34,454 nt of DNA from Fidelibacterota bacterium (GCA_002718655.1 PBFM01000003.1:9959-44412); one strand, 5' to 3'. Positions 23,868 to 34,067 are shown, counted from the stretch's first letter. Numbers and translations are program-made. The notes: generated from the letters alone by a model not told the origin.

Positions 23868-25010
23868 TTATTCTCTTACTACATTTAAAAGAAACCTATA
23901 TTCATTCGAACTATAAAACACACCTAATCCATCTTCAAAATTAGAATCAGGGAGTAGATATATGTTTTGACCTACAGGGTCACCACTAAAATAATTAAAA
24001 TATGATTCACTTGTCGCTTTGAATGTCATTAATTGTAAACCGTAGTAGTCAAAATAAAGCCACATTATTGGCGTAGGTGCCTCCTCAATGTTCCACTGCC
24101 AAGGATTAATTCTGTAAGGTATGTTATTTGTTAATCTTGGATACTGCCCTTTCCATATCCTAAAGCCCAATGTTGTATCATATATTAGATTTACTAAAAC
24201 ACTGTCCCTAATTCCATTAAAATTGTAATCAAAAAATCCACCACTATCAGGGTCTAAAATTGAACTCAATGTATCAAGAGGCTCAAGGCCAATTTTATTA
24301 GCTTCAAGTGCATAAGTTAGTATTTTTATAGTTTCATAGTTTTCTGAATCAAAATCGACCCCAAACATTGGATAACTAGCAAAACTTTTTGTATAACATT
24401 CACCGAATCTGTACACTACCGAGTCAACGTTAATATTATTTTCTGATACATAATTTATTGGGTTAGCATAAAGTTGCATTAATTCTGCAAATGAAAGATT
24501 TTCAAGATTTTTTATATCTATGCTATCGACAGGTAAGACTGTACCATCCGGGCACACATATTGACCCAAATCAGCAGATCGCATATTCATTTCAGTTGGG
24601 ACAGTAGTAGTAGCAATAACTGAATCTCCCATTTCACTTATCACCACTAGTTTATAAGTTGATCCAGGCCTGATGACAAAATTCAAGTATTTATCATAAG
24701 TTTGAATTCCTGAAGTATCTGTAATTGGGAAATATCTTCCTGATCCTAAATTGTAGTATCTTAATATGCTTCCAGTTGAATCATCAATTAGTTTAACATC
24801 AGCATTATTTATCCATAATTGGCTAGCATTAATATCCTCATTTATTTCGGCAGTTTTTGAAACTAAAACAGTGTCAATAACTGGCAAATTTGCAGATATT
24901 GATCCAAAGACCACCAAGCGCTCTTCATATGATTTTTCACTATCTTCAAAGCTGCAAGATTGAAATAGAAGTGAACATAAAACTATTATTTGTAAAAATT
25001 TCTGATTCAT
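23868..25010 (-). CDS. DUF4249-like outer-membrane lipoprotein
   Basis: About 380 residues. I start at the ATG at 25008-25010 (MNQKF), because the ORF-track start adds MGVLD, which overlaps the TonB receptor stop. The signal peptide ends with a lipobox-like LFQSC, giving a lipidated N-terminus. The early RLVVFGSISANLPVIDTVLVSKTAE and the LWINNADVKLIDD strand match the DUF4249 family of beta-rich lipoproteins that are encoded beside TonB-dependent receptors in Bacteroidota. By analogy it would sit on the outer membrane and help capture the receptor's ligand. It lies two bases downstream of the receptor, confirming the pairing, and is the last gene of the operon, ahead of the terminator. Confidence 0.8.
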   Translation of the reverse strand: MNQKFLQIIVLCSLLFQSCSFEDSEKSYEERLVVFGSISANLPVIDTVLVSKTAEINEDINASQLWINNADVKLIDDSTGSILRYYNLGSGRYFPITDTSGIQTYDKYLNFVIRPGSTYKLVVISEMGDSVIATTTVPTEMNMRSADLGQYVCPDGTVLPVDSIDIKNLENLSFAELMQLYANPINYVSENNINVDSVVYRFGECYTKSFASYPMFGVDFDSENYETIKILTYALEANKIGLEPLDTLSSILDPDSGGFFDYNFNGIRDSVLVNLIYDTTLGFRIWKGQYPRLTNNIPYRINPWQWNIEEAPTPIMWLYFDYYGLQLMTFKATSESYFNYFSGDPVGQNIYLLPDSNFEDGLGVFYSSNEYRFLLNVVRE

Positions 25011-25012
25011 AT

Positions 25013-27358
25013 CTAAAACTCCCATGTAAAACCGATTGTAGGTATGATAGGGAACAGACTTAAACTTCTTTCCCGGATGCGACCTTCATCAGGCTCATCA
25101 ACATTTGTTTCACCAGGGTCAGCTCTTCCATTGTTATTTTCATCGTGAAGTTCTATATCCCAGTCATCATCATCATCGATACCGTTGTAAGTATTTCCTA
25201 AGCTATAAACCTTTCGGAATGTGTTTTTTCTATTCATCGTATTGATTATTTGAAAGAAAAAATCAACATTTGTTTTACCTATTTTCGCATGATAAACTGC
25301 TCCAAGGTCAATACGACTATATGGTTCGTAGCGACCAGAATTTCTGGTTCCAGGAATTGTTCTAAAAACCTCTTCAGGACTTTCTGGAAATCTTTGGATA
25401 TAATAACCTAGAATTGGTGTATACGCTTGCCCAGATTGTAAAGCCCACCTCCAATTCAGTTCCCATTTATCATTGACCTGGTAGTTACCTAAAAAACTAA
25501 ATGCGTGAGTTCTATCCCAATTGGTATAATATTCTTCAACGCTTTCATTAAATATGCTTTGCATTGATTTTCTAGATACTGAAAATGTATATGCTAGCCA
25601 ACCACTTAGATTGCCCGTCATTTTTTGAGCAAATAGTTCAAGACCATATGCGTAACCATCGGAGGGAGTAAGTATATCAGATAGCATATCTGAAGAAACA
25701 TTAGCATCAGTTGATGACCTTTTCTCTTCATATGTTAAAAGATTTTTTAACTCCTTATAATAACCTTCAACTTGAATCTTATATTTATTAATATATTCCT
25801 CATATCCTAGTACTAATTGGGTAGATTTTCCTGGTGCAACAGATTCATCAGCCGCTATCCAATTATCTAGTATCGCCGGATTAAAATCATCCTGAAAGGT
25901 ACTTATGAATTGATGGTAATTACCCATTGATATGTTTAGATATCTGTCATCTGTTAGTAAATACTTTATGCCAAGTCTTATATCTGGATAAATTGAGTCA
26001 GGAAATACATCATAATAGTTTACCCTTACACCTGGCTCAATAATTAACCTGTTACCAAAATCAAATTTGGTTTTTGCATAGGTTCCCATTTCGACTGGAG
26101 ATGTTTTAATTTCAAAATTGGTTGAATCTTGGAATTTATTAATGTATTCAAAACCAAGTATTTTGTATTGAATTCCAAATTTGATTGTTGATTCGGAAGA
26201 TCTAAACCATGAAAAATCTCCAGATATTGTTTGATCATCAATTAGGTTATCACTTACTAAACCTCCGTCTCCCCCTAAACCAAATCGGGTAAAAAACTTA
26301 CTATTTGCAATGAGAAAATTCCCAACAAGTCTTTCGCTAAATAATCTTCTATAATGGAGGCTGATAGTATTATTACCCCACCGGCCATCTAGACCAAATG
26401 TGTCAAATAAGATATCGTCAATTCCTGAATAATAGCTTAATGAAAGTCTATCTTTTGGGCTTAAATCTGAGAAAACATGACCTTGAACATCATAGAAATA
26501 ATATGGAGGAATGCTTGAAGCAACATCTTCAGGTAAAACCTTTGGTAACACCAAATCAAAATATGTTCTTCGTCCACTAAGGACCCAAGCCCCCTTGTAA
26601 AAAGGACCTTCAAGGGTTGTTTGTGCAGATAATAGTGAAATATTCGCCTTACCCTTAAATTCTTTTCTATTTCCTTCCCTGCTTATTACATTCAATACCG
26701 CTGAAAGCCTTCCACCATATTCTGCGTTGTAAGCACCTTTTATAAGCTCTGCCTCTTTAATACCATCCACTATGAAATTTGAAAAGACACCTCCGAGATG
26801 TGATGGGTTATATACCGTTATCCCATCAAGCATTATAAGGTTCTGGTCTGTATTACCTCCTCTTATTATTAACCCAGTGCTATATTCTGAAGTGGTTAGT
26901 ACTCCAGGTAGTGCCTGTATGGTTCTGAATAAATCAGGCTCAGCAAGAGCGGGAGCAGATTTCATCATCCTTGGACTAAGGTTGATTTTACTTGGTTGAA
27001 TATTATTCCTCCTCTGAATTTTTTCAGCTGTTACTTCAACCTGGTTTAATTCTACAACTTCTTCTTTTAGAGATATATCTAGTTTTATTGATTGCGAAGG
27101 AGCAATATCAATAGAACTTCTACGTACTGAAAAACCAACATAGGAAACCATAATTGTATAGCTACCAGGCGTAATGTCTTGGATTACGTAGTAACCATTA
27201 AGGTCTGTGGCCATTCCCTTTCCAGTTTCTTGTACAATCACATTTGCACCGATTAAAGCTTCTCCAGATGAGGAATCGCTAACGAAACCAGAGATAATAC
27301 CGTTTTGAGCACTAACGAGCGAAAATATGATTATTGATGAATAGGTTATAATTCTCAT
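25013..27358 (-). CDS. TonB-dependent receptor with carboxypeptidase-regulatory-like N-domain
   Basis: A 781-residue outer-membrane active transporter. After a signal peptide (about 18 residues) comes a CarboxypepD_reg-like domain (GIISGFVSDSSSGEALIGANV). The plug domain follows (near residues 115-225, with LIIRGGNTDQNLIMLDGITVYNPSHLGG), then a 22-strand barrel ending in GFTWEF, the usual terminal aromatic. The ligand is not identifiable; it is too short for a SusC polysaccharide receptor. The penultimate region carries a very acidic insertion (IDDDDDW ... DENNNGRADPGE), possibly a calcium-binding loop. It starts two bases after the SDR gene stop and is followed by a DUF4249-type partner. No TonB/ExbBD genes are in view. 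Confidence 0.94.
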   Translation of the reverse strand: MRIITYSSIIIFSLVSAQNGIISGFVSDSSSGEALIGANVIVQETGKGMATDLNGYYVIQDITPGSYTIMVSYVGFSVRRSSIDIAPSQSIKLDISLKEEVVELNQVEVTAEKIQRRNNIQPSKINLSPRMMKSAPALAEPDLFRTIQALPGVLTTSEYSTGLIIRGGNTDQNLIMLDGITVYNPSHLGGVFSNFIVDGIKEAELIKGAYNAEYGGRLSAVLNVISREGNRKEFKGKANISLLSAQTTLEGPFYKGAWVLSGRRTYFDLVLPKVLPEDVASSIPPYYFYDVQGHVFSDLSPKDRLSLSYYSGIDDILFDTFGLDGRWGNNTISLHYRRLFSERLVGNFLIANSKFFTRFGLGGDGGLVSDNLIDDQTISGDFSWFRSSESTIKFGIQYKILGFEYINKFQDSTNFEIKTSPVEMGTYAKTKFDFGNRLIIEPGVRVNYYDVFPDSIYPDIRLGIKYLLTDDRYLNISMGNYHQFISTFQDDFNPAILDNWIAADESVAPGKSTQLVLGYEEYINKYKIQVEGYYKELKNLLTYEEKRSSTDANVSSDMLSDILTPSDGYAYGLELFAQKMTGNLSGWLAYTFSVSRKSMQSIFNESVEEYYTNWDRTHAFSFLGNYQVNDKWELNWRWALQSGQAYTPILGYYIQRFPESPEEVFRTIPGTRNSGRYEPYSRIDLGAVYHAKIGKTNVDFFFQIINTMNRKNTFRKVYSLGNTYNGIDDDDDWDIELHDENNNGRADPGETNVDEPDEGRIRERSLSLFPIIPTIGFTWEF

Positions 27359-27360
27359 AA

Positions 27361-28317
27361 TTAATCCGATAGGTAATTTAAGTTTTCATTATTAAAGATG
27401 ATTGGTTCTATGCCATACCTTTTGAAGAGCTCAGATGAATCACAAACGCTGCCATTTACCAAATCATCAAGTTGATCTTTTCCAGCTGGAAACCATTTAA
27501 ATCTATCTAATAACCCAGCAATAAAAGAAATTAGAAAGATTGGTGCGGGTACCATAATCACACGTCTTTTAGTTACTTCTGCAATAGTTTTGATTATTTT
27601 ATTCCAACTCACTTCATCCTTACCCCCAACTTCCAATGTCTCACCTATGGCTTTATCATCTTTTAAAACATTTAAAATGATAGAGGCAACATCTTTTACA
27701 TGAACCATGGACAAACTATAATTACCAGCATCAAATGGACTTATCCCTTTAAAAAATGAAGGTGCGGGGAATGGTAAAAATTTTGGATATGGTAGGAGAC
27801 TTAACATTAATTTATCAAGCATCATACAAAATTCAGGTCTTTCATTGCCCCTTGGATTACCAAATAATGATGATGGACGAATAATAGTCCAATCAAGATT
27901 TGTATTTTTAATTGATTGCTCTGAAAGGTACTTAGCCTGCATATATTTAGAACCATTTGGATTAGGATTTGCACCTAATGCACTCATGAGGATAAATCTT
28001 TTGATACCATTTTTTTCTGCCAGACGCATTACCCTTTTTGAACCCTCAAACTGGAATCTTTCATTAGTAATGTTTTCAGAAGGGAATTCACGAATAAGCG
28101 CTATTAAATAAATAGCCGAATCACATCCTTTTAAAGTTTCATTAATTGAATTTTCATCTTCTATGTTTCCATATATAATTTCACATTTGTTTGGTTGTAT
28201 AACCTTGTCATCAGACCCTTCCCGTACCATGACGCGGGGAATCATACCATCAGATATAATGGAATCTATTATGTAAGACCCGGCGTAACCAGTGCCACCA
28301 AAAATAGCTACTTTCAT
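27361..28317 (-). CDS. NDUFA9-like atypical short-chain dehydrogenase (NAD(P)-binding)
   Basis: A 318-residue Rossmann-fold protein of the atypical SDR group. The nucleotide loop is FGGTGYAGS (residues 6-14). The strand GIKRFILMSALG is followed by YMQAK, the YxxxK pair. WTIIRPSSLFGNPRGNE is typical of NDUFA9-like/complex I assembly and NmrA-type SDRs. Residues 260-275 (PIFLISFIAGLL) are hydrophobic and may attach it to the membrane. Family members act in quinone- or lipid-associated redox steps or as complex I accessory factors; no specific substrate is indicated. It shares a base with the RND pump stop (TAATG), so it is expressed as part of the efflux operon. Confidence 0.88.
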   Translation of the reverse strand: MKVAIFGGTGYAGSYIIDSIISDGMIPRVMVREGSDDKVIQPNKCEIIYGNIEDENSINETLKGCDSAIYLIALIREFPSENITNERFQFEGSKRVMRLAEKNGIKRFILMSALGANPNPNGSKYMQAKYLSEQSIKNTNLDWTIIRPSSLFGNPRGNERPEFCMMLDKLMLSLLPYPKFLPFPAPSFFKGISPFDAGNYSLSMVHVKDVASIILNVLKDDKAIGETLEVGGKDEVSWNKIIKTIAEVTKRRVIMVPAPIFLISFIAGLLDRFKWFPAGKDQLDDLVNGSVCDSSELFKRYGIEPIIFNNENLNYLSD

Positions 28318-31300
28318 TAGTTTTGCTCCGTTTTTAAGATATATTTTTCTATGGTTAAATAAGAAACAGGAATCAAAAGAAGCGTAATACCAGTTGCAAA
28401 AATAACACCAAAAGCTAATGAAACAGCCATTGGAATCATAAACTGGGCCTGAGTACTTTTTTCCAATATTAGTGGAATTAACCCAACAAAAGTTGTCAGA
28501 GAAGTTAAAAAGATTGGACGAAATCTCCTTGGACCAGCTTCTAGAACTGCATCTTTTATAGAGTACCCTTCTCTTCGATAACGATTAATAAAATCAACCA
28601 TTACGAGGCTGTCATTTACTACAACTCCAGTTAATGCTACAATCCCCATAAGGGATAAAACAGAAAAGTTCATCCCTAATAGTAAATGACCAAGCAAAGC
28701 TCCTGTTAGTCCAAATGGAATCGATGACATAATAATCAAAGGTTGAAAGTAAGATTTGAATGGTATAGCGAGTAACATATAGACCACAATCATTGCTAAA
28801 ATAAAATTTTTACCTATTGATTTTAAGTTGTCAGCCTGTTCTTGCTGCTCACCTTCAAAATCATAAGAAAGCGAGCTATACTTTTGAAGCAGTTGTGGTA
28901 ATAATGAAGTAGTTATGGAGGCAATAACTTCATTACCAGTTGTCATTGACAAATCAACGTCTGCAGTGATGTTTATTGATCGCTTACGATCTTTTCGCTG
29001 AATAGATGCAAGCCCCTGTCCAATCTCTAAGCGAGCAATTTGCCTTACAGGAATTGTGAAACCACTAGGTGTGCTAATCATCATTTTTTCTAAATCAGAA
29101 ATGGATTTCCTATCATCTTCAGGGTATCGCACCACTACTTTTATTTCGTCTCTTCCTCGCTGGATACTTTGAACTTCTAGACCATAGAAGGCTTGCCTAA
29201 CCTGCGTTGCAACCATCATCATTGTAACTCCGTAATTTTTGGCTGCAGGAAGCAATTCTATATTTATCTCTTCCTTACCTAAATTGTAATTATCTTTTAC
29301 ATCAAAGACTCCAGGATATTGATTCAATTTAGCTTTCAATTCATCTTTGGCTGTTAATAGATCTTCTATATATTTACTTGATAATTGGATGTTAATTGGA
29401 TCTCCAGCAGAAAATAGACTTGAAAAAAATAATACATCTTTTGCACCTGGAATTACTGGCATTAGCTTTCTCCATCGCCTCACCACTTCTTCTGTGCTAA
29501 TCAATCTATCCTCGCCTGGCACTAACTCAAGGGCAACTTCTGCAACATTAGGACCTGCATAGAGGGCATTTAAATTCCCAGGCCCTCTTGAAGTCTTCGA
29601 TCTCATTGGCTGCCAACCAATAGTGGACAATCTATTTTTGATTGTCACCTCTCCATTTAGCTCTTTATTTAGGTCTTTTTCAAGTATACTTGCTGTCCTT
29701 TCAAGCTCAAGATAACCTTGGCGAGTTACATCAATAGGTGTACCGGATGGATACTCAATTGCACCAATTGCAAGATCCGCTTCAACAGCTGGGAAAAAAG
29801 TAAACTTTACTACACCTCCAGCTATTATTCCTATTGTTAAAATAAATATTCCTGCAGCAATGGATAATGAAGTAAACGGTCTGTCTATTGATTTTTTAAG
29901 AAACGGTTTATAAAAGTTAATGATTGTGTATGAAAGTCCAAAGATTAGCGTTGTTTGGAGGGATTCCCATTTTTCAGAAAGTAATCGAATGAATGCACTT
30001 TTAGGTTCTTTGTCTTTACTGTGAGCTAGGTGTGCAGGAAGAATCGTCAAACTTTCAAATAAAGACCAAAATAGCACCATTATAGTTATTAGCGGAAAGA
30101 TTCTCCATATTTCACCTATCTCACCATCAACTGAAAGCATAGGGGAAAATGTTACCATAGTTGTAAGGATTGCAAAGAATACCGGTGTCGCTACTTGCTT
30201 TGTAGCCTGGACTGCTGCTTCTTTTGGCTCAAGACCTCTTTCTCTAAAAAGTGCTACATTTTCTCCAACAACAATCGCATCATCTACTACGATACCCAAA
30301 ACTAATATAAACGTGAAAAGGGATAGCATATTTATGGAAAGATCCATCAAGGGCATAAAGAGAAAGCCTCCCATAAATGAGATGGGTATTCCAAGAGATA
30401 CCCAAAAAGCTAGTTTTGGCTTAAGAAAGAGTGCTAGTACAATAATAACTAATAGTAATCCGTAGCCCGCGTTTTTTGTCATCGTATCAATCCGACCTCT
30501 TAGAAGAAATGCCTCATCATCCCACGCTGTAACGCTGATATTGGCAGGTAGCTTTTGATTCTTTTCTTTGACGTACTTTTTTACAGACTCAGAAACATCA
30601 ATTGCGTTTTGATTACCAACTCGAAAAACTGTCAGCAAGTTTGCACTACTCCCATTAAAAAGGATGTCAAGTTCGTCAGAATCTATGAATCCATCTTTAA
30701 TGTCGCAGATGTCACCTAAATAAACAATCGAACCTCGATCATCAGTAATTATTGGTATTTGGGAAAAATCATCAATTTCATAACCTTGACTATTAGACCG
30801 TATCAATATTTCACCATCATTAGTTTTAATACTACCACTTGGAATATTTACAGACCAATTCTGAACAGCTTGAGATACTTGATAAAATGATAAGTTATAT
30901 TTTCTAAGCGTGTTTTCACTAATCTCAAGGGAAATCTCTTTATCTTTTCTAGCAACAAATTGTGTGTAAGTTATCTCAGGCAAGCCATCTATTTCATCCT
31001 TAATCTCAGCAGTAAGGTCTGATAATTCACTTTCACCCATATCACCATCAATAGCTACGGTAACAACAGGATTAGATCCAGCAAATTGTCTACATATTGG
31101 TCGCTCAACATTTTCGGGGAATGAATCAATAGCATCAATTTGAGCCTTTATCTTATCTAACATTTCATTGACATCTTGCCCAGGAATTAATTCTAAATTC
31201 ACGCTACCTACATTCTCAGATGCACTAGATGTAATTCTTTTCACTCCCTCTAACCCTTGAAGACGTTCTTCAATTTTTATGCAAATAGCGTTTTCTACAT

Positions 31301-31475
31301 CTATCGGTGATGCCCCAGGGTAAACGGCAGTCACATTAACTATATCAACAGATATTTCAGGAAAAACCTCCATTCTAAGTAATGGAACGGTTAATGCACC
31401 AGCGATAATTATGAACGCCATCATCAGATTAGCGGCTACACTATTATTCACAAACCATCTAATTAAACGTTCCAT
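28317..31475 (-). CDS. RND family efflux transporter permease (AcrB-like)
   Basis: A 1052-residue inner-membrane antiporter of the hydrophobe/amphiphile efflux type. The N-terminal helix (MERLIRWFVNNSVAANLMMA) is followed by a large periplasmic loop. A block of helices contains LGIVVDDAIVVGENV, whose paired aspartates form the TM4 proton relay. The second half repeats this arrangement (MGIVALTGVVVNDSLVMVDF). Length and internal duplication fit the AcrB/MexB class, and no heavy-metal CusA-type motif stands out. It uses proton motive force to expel small molecules through the adaptor and TolC-type channel encoded just upstream. It begins five bases after the adaptor gene stop. Substrates cannot be predicted. 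Confidence 0.96.
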   Translation of the reverse strand: MERLIRWFVNNSVAANLMMAFIIIAGALTVPLLRMEVFPEISVDIVNVTAVYPGASPIDVENAICIKIEERLQGLEGVKRITSSASENVGSVNLELIPGQDVNEMLDKIKAQIDAIDSFPENVERPICRQFAGSNPVVTVAIDGDMGESELSDLTAEIKDEIDGLPEITYTQFVARKDKEISLEISENTLRKYNLSFYQVSQAVQNWSVNIPSGSIKTNDGEILIRSNSQGYEIDDFSQIPIITDDRGSIVYLGDICDIKDGFIDSDELDILFNGSSANLLTVFRVGNQNAIDVSESVKKYVKEKNQKLPANISVTAWDDEAFLLRGRIDTMTKNAGYGLLLVIIVLALFLKPKLAFWVSLGIPISFMGGFLFMPLMDLSINMLSLFTFILVLGIVVDDAIVVGENVALFRERGLEPKEAAVQATKQVATPVFFAILTTMVTFSPMLSVDGEIGEIWRIFPLITIMVLFWSLFESLTILPAHLAHSKDKEPKSAFIRLLSEKWESLQTTLIFGLSYTIINFYKPFLKKSIDRPFTSLSIAAGIFILTIGIIAGGVVKFTFFPAVEADLAIGAIEYPSGTPIDVTRQGYLELERTASILEKDLNKELNGEVTIKNRLSTIGWQPMRSKTSRGPGNLNALYAGPNVAEVALELVPGEDRLISTEEVVRRWRKLMPVIPGAKDVLFFSSLFSAGDPINIQLSSKYIEDLLTAKDELKAKLNQYPGVFDVKDNYNLGKEEINIELLPAAKNYGVTMMMVATQVRQAFYGLEVQSIQRGRDEIKVVVRYPEDDRKSISDLEKMMISTPSGFTIPVRQIARLEIGQGLASIQRKDRKRSINITADVDLSMTTGNEVIASITTSLLPQLLQKYSSLSYDFEGEQQEQADNLKSIGKNFILAMIVVYMLLAIPFKSYFQPLIIMSSIPFGLTGALLGHLLLGMNFSVLSLMGIVALTGVVVNDSLVMVDFINRYRREGYSIKDAVLEAGPRRFRPIFLTSLTTFVGLIPLILEKSTQAQFMIPMAVSLAFGVIFATGITLLLIPVSYLTIEKYILKTEQN

Positions 31476-31480
31476 ATTAT

Positions 31481-32623
31481 TTAATTCAACTCAAAAGTTA
31501 CTTTTTTTCCATTAATAAGTGATGAGAGTCTTGTGATGAGCAATCTATCACCATTATTAAGACCTTCATCTATGAGCGCAAATTCATTTTCATATCTAAT
31601 TACATTGACTGGTCGATTGAAAATTGTTCTATTTGAATCAACAACCCATACGCTTCTGTCTCGAACTAAATTTCTTGGTAATACAAATATTTCATCAATT
31701 TCAATTCCGCTGATTTCAGCTTGAACAAACTGCCCTACCGTAACTAGTCTTGATTTAGTTTCTCCAATGTTATCGATTCTTGCTACTAGTGAACGCATTT
31801 TTGTTCTTGGATCGACCTCCGCCTCAGTTCTTATCACTCGACCTTGAAACTTTTCGTTTGCTAGATTAAATGTCACAGTAGGTTGTATAGATTCTGGTAT
31901 TTGTTTCCCATTAAACTCAAGTCCAATAAAAAATATATCTTGGTCTGCAACTGGCAAACGAATCTCATATATACTTGTGGAGTAAATATTACCTAACGGT
32001 GTTCCAGGAAATACGATGGTTCCTTCATCTATACTGCTATTCCTTACGCGACCAGTGAAAGGTGCTATACAAACTGTTCGACTAAGATTTCTTTTTGCTT
32101 GCTCAAGTTTTGCTTTTGCTGCTGCATACATTGCTTTTGCTTGAGCCATTTGTGGTTTCCTAAGAGTCAAACTACTCCCAGATCCTGCTCCTACTCTTTT
32201 CCATTCTATTTCTGCAAGTTCTGCTTCAGCCAATTCGCGCTCAAGATTAACCTCCGCGTTAAGAACTTGAGATTCAGCATTAATTAGAGCTAGTTCGTAA
32301 TCCCTCTTGTCCAGAATAATCAAAGTGTCACCTTTTTCAAAACTTGAACCAGGTTCCATTTTATTCGAAACCCATTCAATCCTTGAACTTAATTCTGATA
32401 GCATTGTCAATTCAGATTCAGGTTGAATGATACCTTGCGATGCAATCGTAGCATTGGTAGATATTGGGAGAATCATCATTGTTTCGACATAAGGCAGCTC
32501 TTCTTTCTTTTGTTCAGCTAATGCAACAGGTTTATTCATTATCAAAAAAGTAGAAACTACTAAACTAGAAATTATAGTAATCAATCCAATATGTTTTTTC
32601 GTTAATTGTTTTGCTTTATCCAT
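31481..32623 (-). CDS. RND efflux periplasmic adaptor (membrane fusion protein, HlyD/AcrA-like)
   Basis: A 380-residue adaptor. An N-terminal membrane anchor (IGLITIISSLVVSTFLIM, about residues 12-29) precedes the lipoyl/biotinyl-like half (GIIQPESELTMLSELSSRIE). The long coiled-coil hairpin, rich in Ala/Glu/Lys (VLNAEVNLERELAEAELAEIE, KAMYAAAKAKLEQAKRNLSR), spans about residues 115-180. The returning lipoyl strand IAPFTGRVRNSSIDEGTIVFPG and beta-barrel strands follow. It connects the RND permease to the outer-membrane channel across the periplasm. The gene overlaps the TolC-type gene by eight bases and precedes the permease gene, the normal order for such pumps. Confidence 0.93.
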   Translation of the reverse strand: MDKAKQLTKKHIGLITIISSLVVSTFLIMNKPVALAEQKKEELPYVETMMILPISTNATIASQGIIQPESELTMLSELSSRIEWVSNKMEPGSSFEKGDTLIILDKRDYELALINAESQVLNAEVNLERELAEAELAEIEWKRVGAGSGSSLTLRKPQMAQAKAMYAAAKAKLEQAKRNLSRTVCIAPFTGRVRNSSIDEGTIVFPGTPLGNIYSTSIYEIRLPVADQDIFFIGLEFNGKQIPESIQPTVTFNLANEKFQGRVIRTEAEVDPRTKMRSLVARIDNIGETKSRLVTVGQFVQAEISGIEIDEIFVLPRNLVRDRSVWVVDSNRTIFNRPVNVIRYENEFALIDEGLNNGDRLLITRLSSLINGKKVTFELN

Positions 32624-34067
32624 TGTTATCTAAATCTCCTCCAAGTGCAAGTATTAATGATAAACGATTTTCGATTCGTTGTCTTTTGAGGGTTAAATAT
32701 TGAGAACGAACATTGTTGTATTGTCTCTGAGAATTGAGCACAGATTCTAAAGTTGTGACACCTTTATCATATCTCTCTTTTGATAAGTTATAAGCATCTA
32801 AAGACTGTTGAACAGCATTGTTGATAGACTCTTGTTGAATTGATAGGGATTGATTAATCTGGAGCAGTTGTTCAACTTCAGAATAAGCATTTAATAGTCC
32901 CTTCAATAAATCTTTTTTTGCTTTTTCTTTCGATGATTCTCGAAATTTGACTGCAGATTTTAATTTTCCAGAATTAAAAATGGGAGTGGCTAAATTTAAA
33001 CCTATGCTCCATATCCCATAGTCTTCATTGAAGATATCATTTAATTTTTGCGCAGAGGTACCTGCAGAACCAGATATCGAAATCCCAGGTAACCGATTAC
33101 GCTTTGCCTGCATCAGTAAAAGACCTTCAGACTCAGTTTTAAGAAATAAACTCTTTAAATCTGGCCTTCTTATTATAATGTCTGCCGGAATAGCTTTTTC
33201 AATAATCGGTAATTTATCAGGTAGCGCTTTACTAGTAATCATTTGGCCTTTGGGGTATTTCCCTAATAAAGTTTCTAAGCGACGCCTAAGAGCACTTAGT
33301 TGAATCTTTCTTGTTTCAACCAGCACTCTTGATGTTGAAACTGAAGTTTCAGCTAAACGATAATCCAAGCTAGATTTTAATCCTTTTTCATACCTGTTTT
33401 TTACCAAATCTCTTATTTCGGTATAACTATTGTATGATTCTTGGGCTATTTTCATTTGTTCATAAGCTTCAACTGTCTGAAAATAGGATTGCGCTGCTCT
33501 TATGACTGATGAGAAGCCTAGATATGTTAAATCATAATTAATCGATTCATAATTTTTACCCGCGGCTATCTTTGCGTTACTTAACCTGCCCCAAATATCA
33601 ATCTCCCATTGCAAATTAAATCCTAACCCAGCAGTACTGTTTTCGAAGCTAATAATTTCACCTGATTGACCACCAAAAATTTCTCCAGCGGCATCTCCAA
33701 ATCCTGTCAAGTTTTGCATACTAGTATCCGCACGAATACTACTATTTATAGATGGTAGAATATTTGGACTATTGATTTTAGAATTATGGTAAGCCATTTT
33801 TTTGCTTTCTAGTATTGACTGGATGTCGGGGCTATTTTTTCGAAAATTAAATATAAAGTTTTCCAAATTTTCATCCTGAAAGATTTCCCACCATTTTCCA
33901 GCAATATCCTCACTTATTGGTATTGGTATTTGCCAAACATCTGGAATTTTTAACCCTATATCATCAACAGAAACAATTGCACGGTTTGAACAACTTTTAA
34001 AAATCAAGATGCTTAGAATTAGGAATCTAAAATTCAAAAAGTTGAAAAACGATTTAATCTGTTTCAC
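32616..34067 (-). CDS. TolC-type outer-membrane efflux lipoprotein (NodT family)
   Basis: About 483 residues. The signal peptide ends in a lipobox-like LIFKSC, and GKWWEIFQDENLENFI is the typical N-terminal motif of the NodT/OprM outer-membrane factors. Two repeats of long alpha-helices and short barrel strands follow (LGFNLQWEIDIWGRLSNAKIA; WSIGLNLATPIFNSGKLKSA). Interhelical RYEKGLKSSLDYRLAE and RYDKGVTTLESVLNSQRQ mark the paired helical hairpins. The trimer would form the exit duct of the RND pump. Start choice is unsure: the ORF track uses TTG at 34073, but GTG two codons later gives an MKQIK start and is my preference. Either overlaps the marR gene by 14-20 bases. Confidence 0.93.
   Translation of the reverse strand: MKQIKSFFNFLNFRFLILSILIFKSCSNRAIVSVDDIGLKIPDVWQIPIPISEDIAGKWWEIFQDENLENFIFNFRKNSPDIQSILESKKMAYHNSKINSPNILPSINSSIRADTSMQNLTGFGDAAGEIFGGQSGEIISFENSTAGLGFNLQWEIDIWGRLSNAKIAAGKNYESINYDLTYLGFSSVIRAAQSYFQTVEAYEQMKIAQESYNSYTEIRDLVKNRYEKGLKSSLDYRLAETSVSTSRVLVETRKIQLSALRRRLETLLGKYPKGQMITSKALPDKLPIIEKAIPADIIIRRPDLKSLFLKTESEGLLLMQAKRNRLPGISISGSAGTSAQKLNDIFNEDYGIWSIGLNLATPIFNSGKLKSAVKFRESSKEKAKKDLLKGLLNAYSEVEQLLQINQSLSIQQESINNAVQQSLDAYNLSKERYDKGVTTLESVLNSQRQYNNVRSQYLTLKRQRIENRLSLILALGGDLDNNG

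Noticed and set aside
26044-26241. Minus-strand ORF of 65 aa inside the TonB receptor in another frame
   Set aside because: Overlaps a well-supported coding frame throughout and has no recognisable domain.
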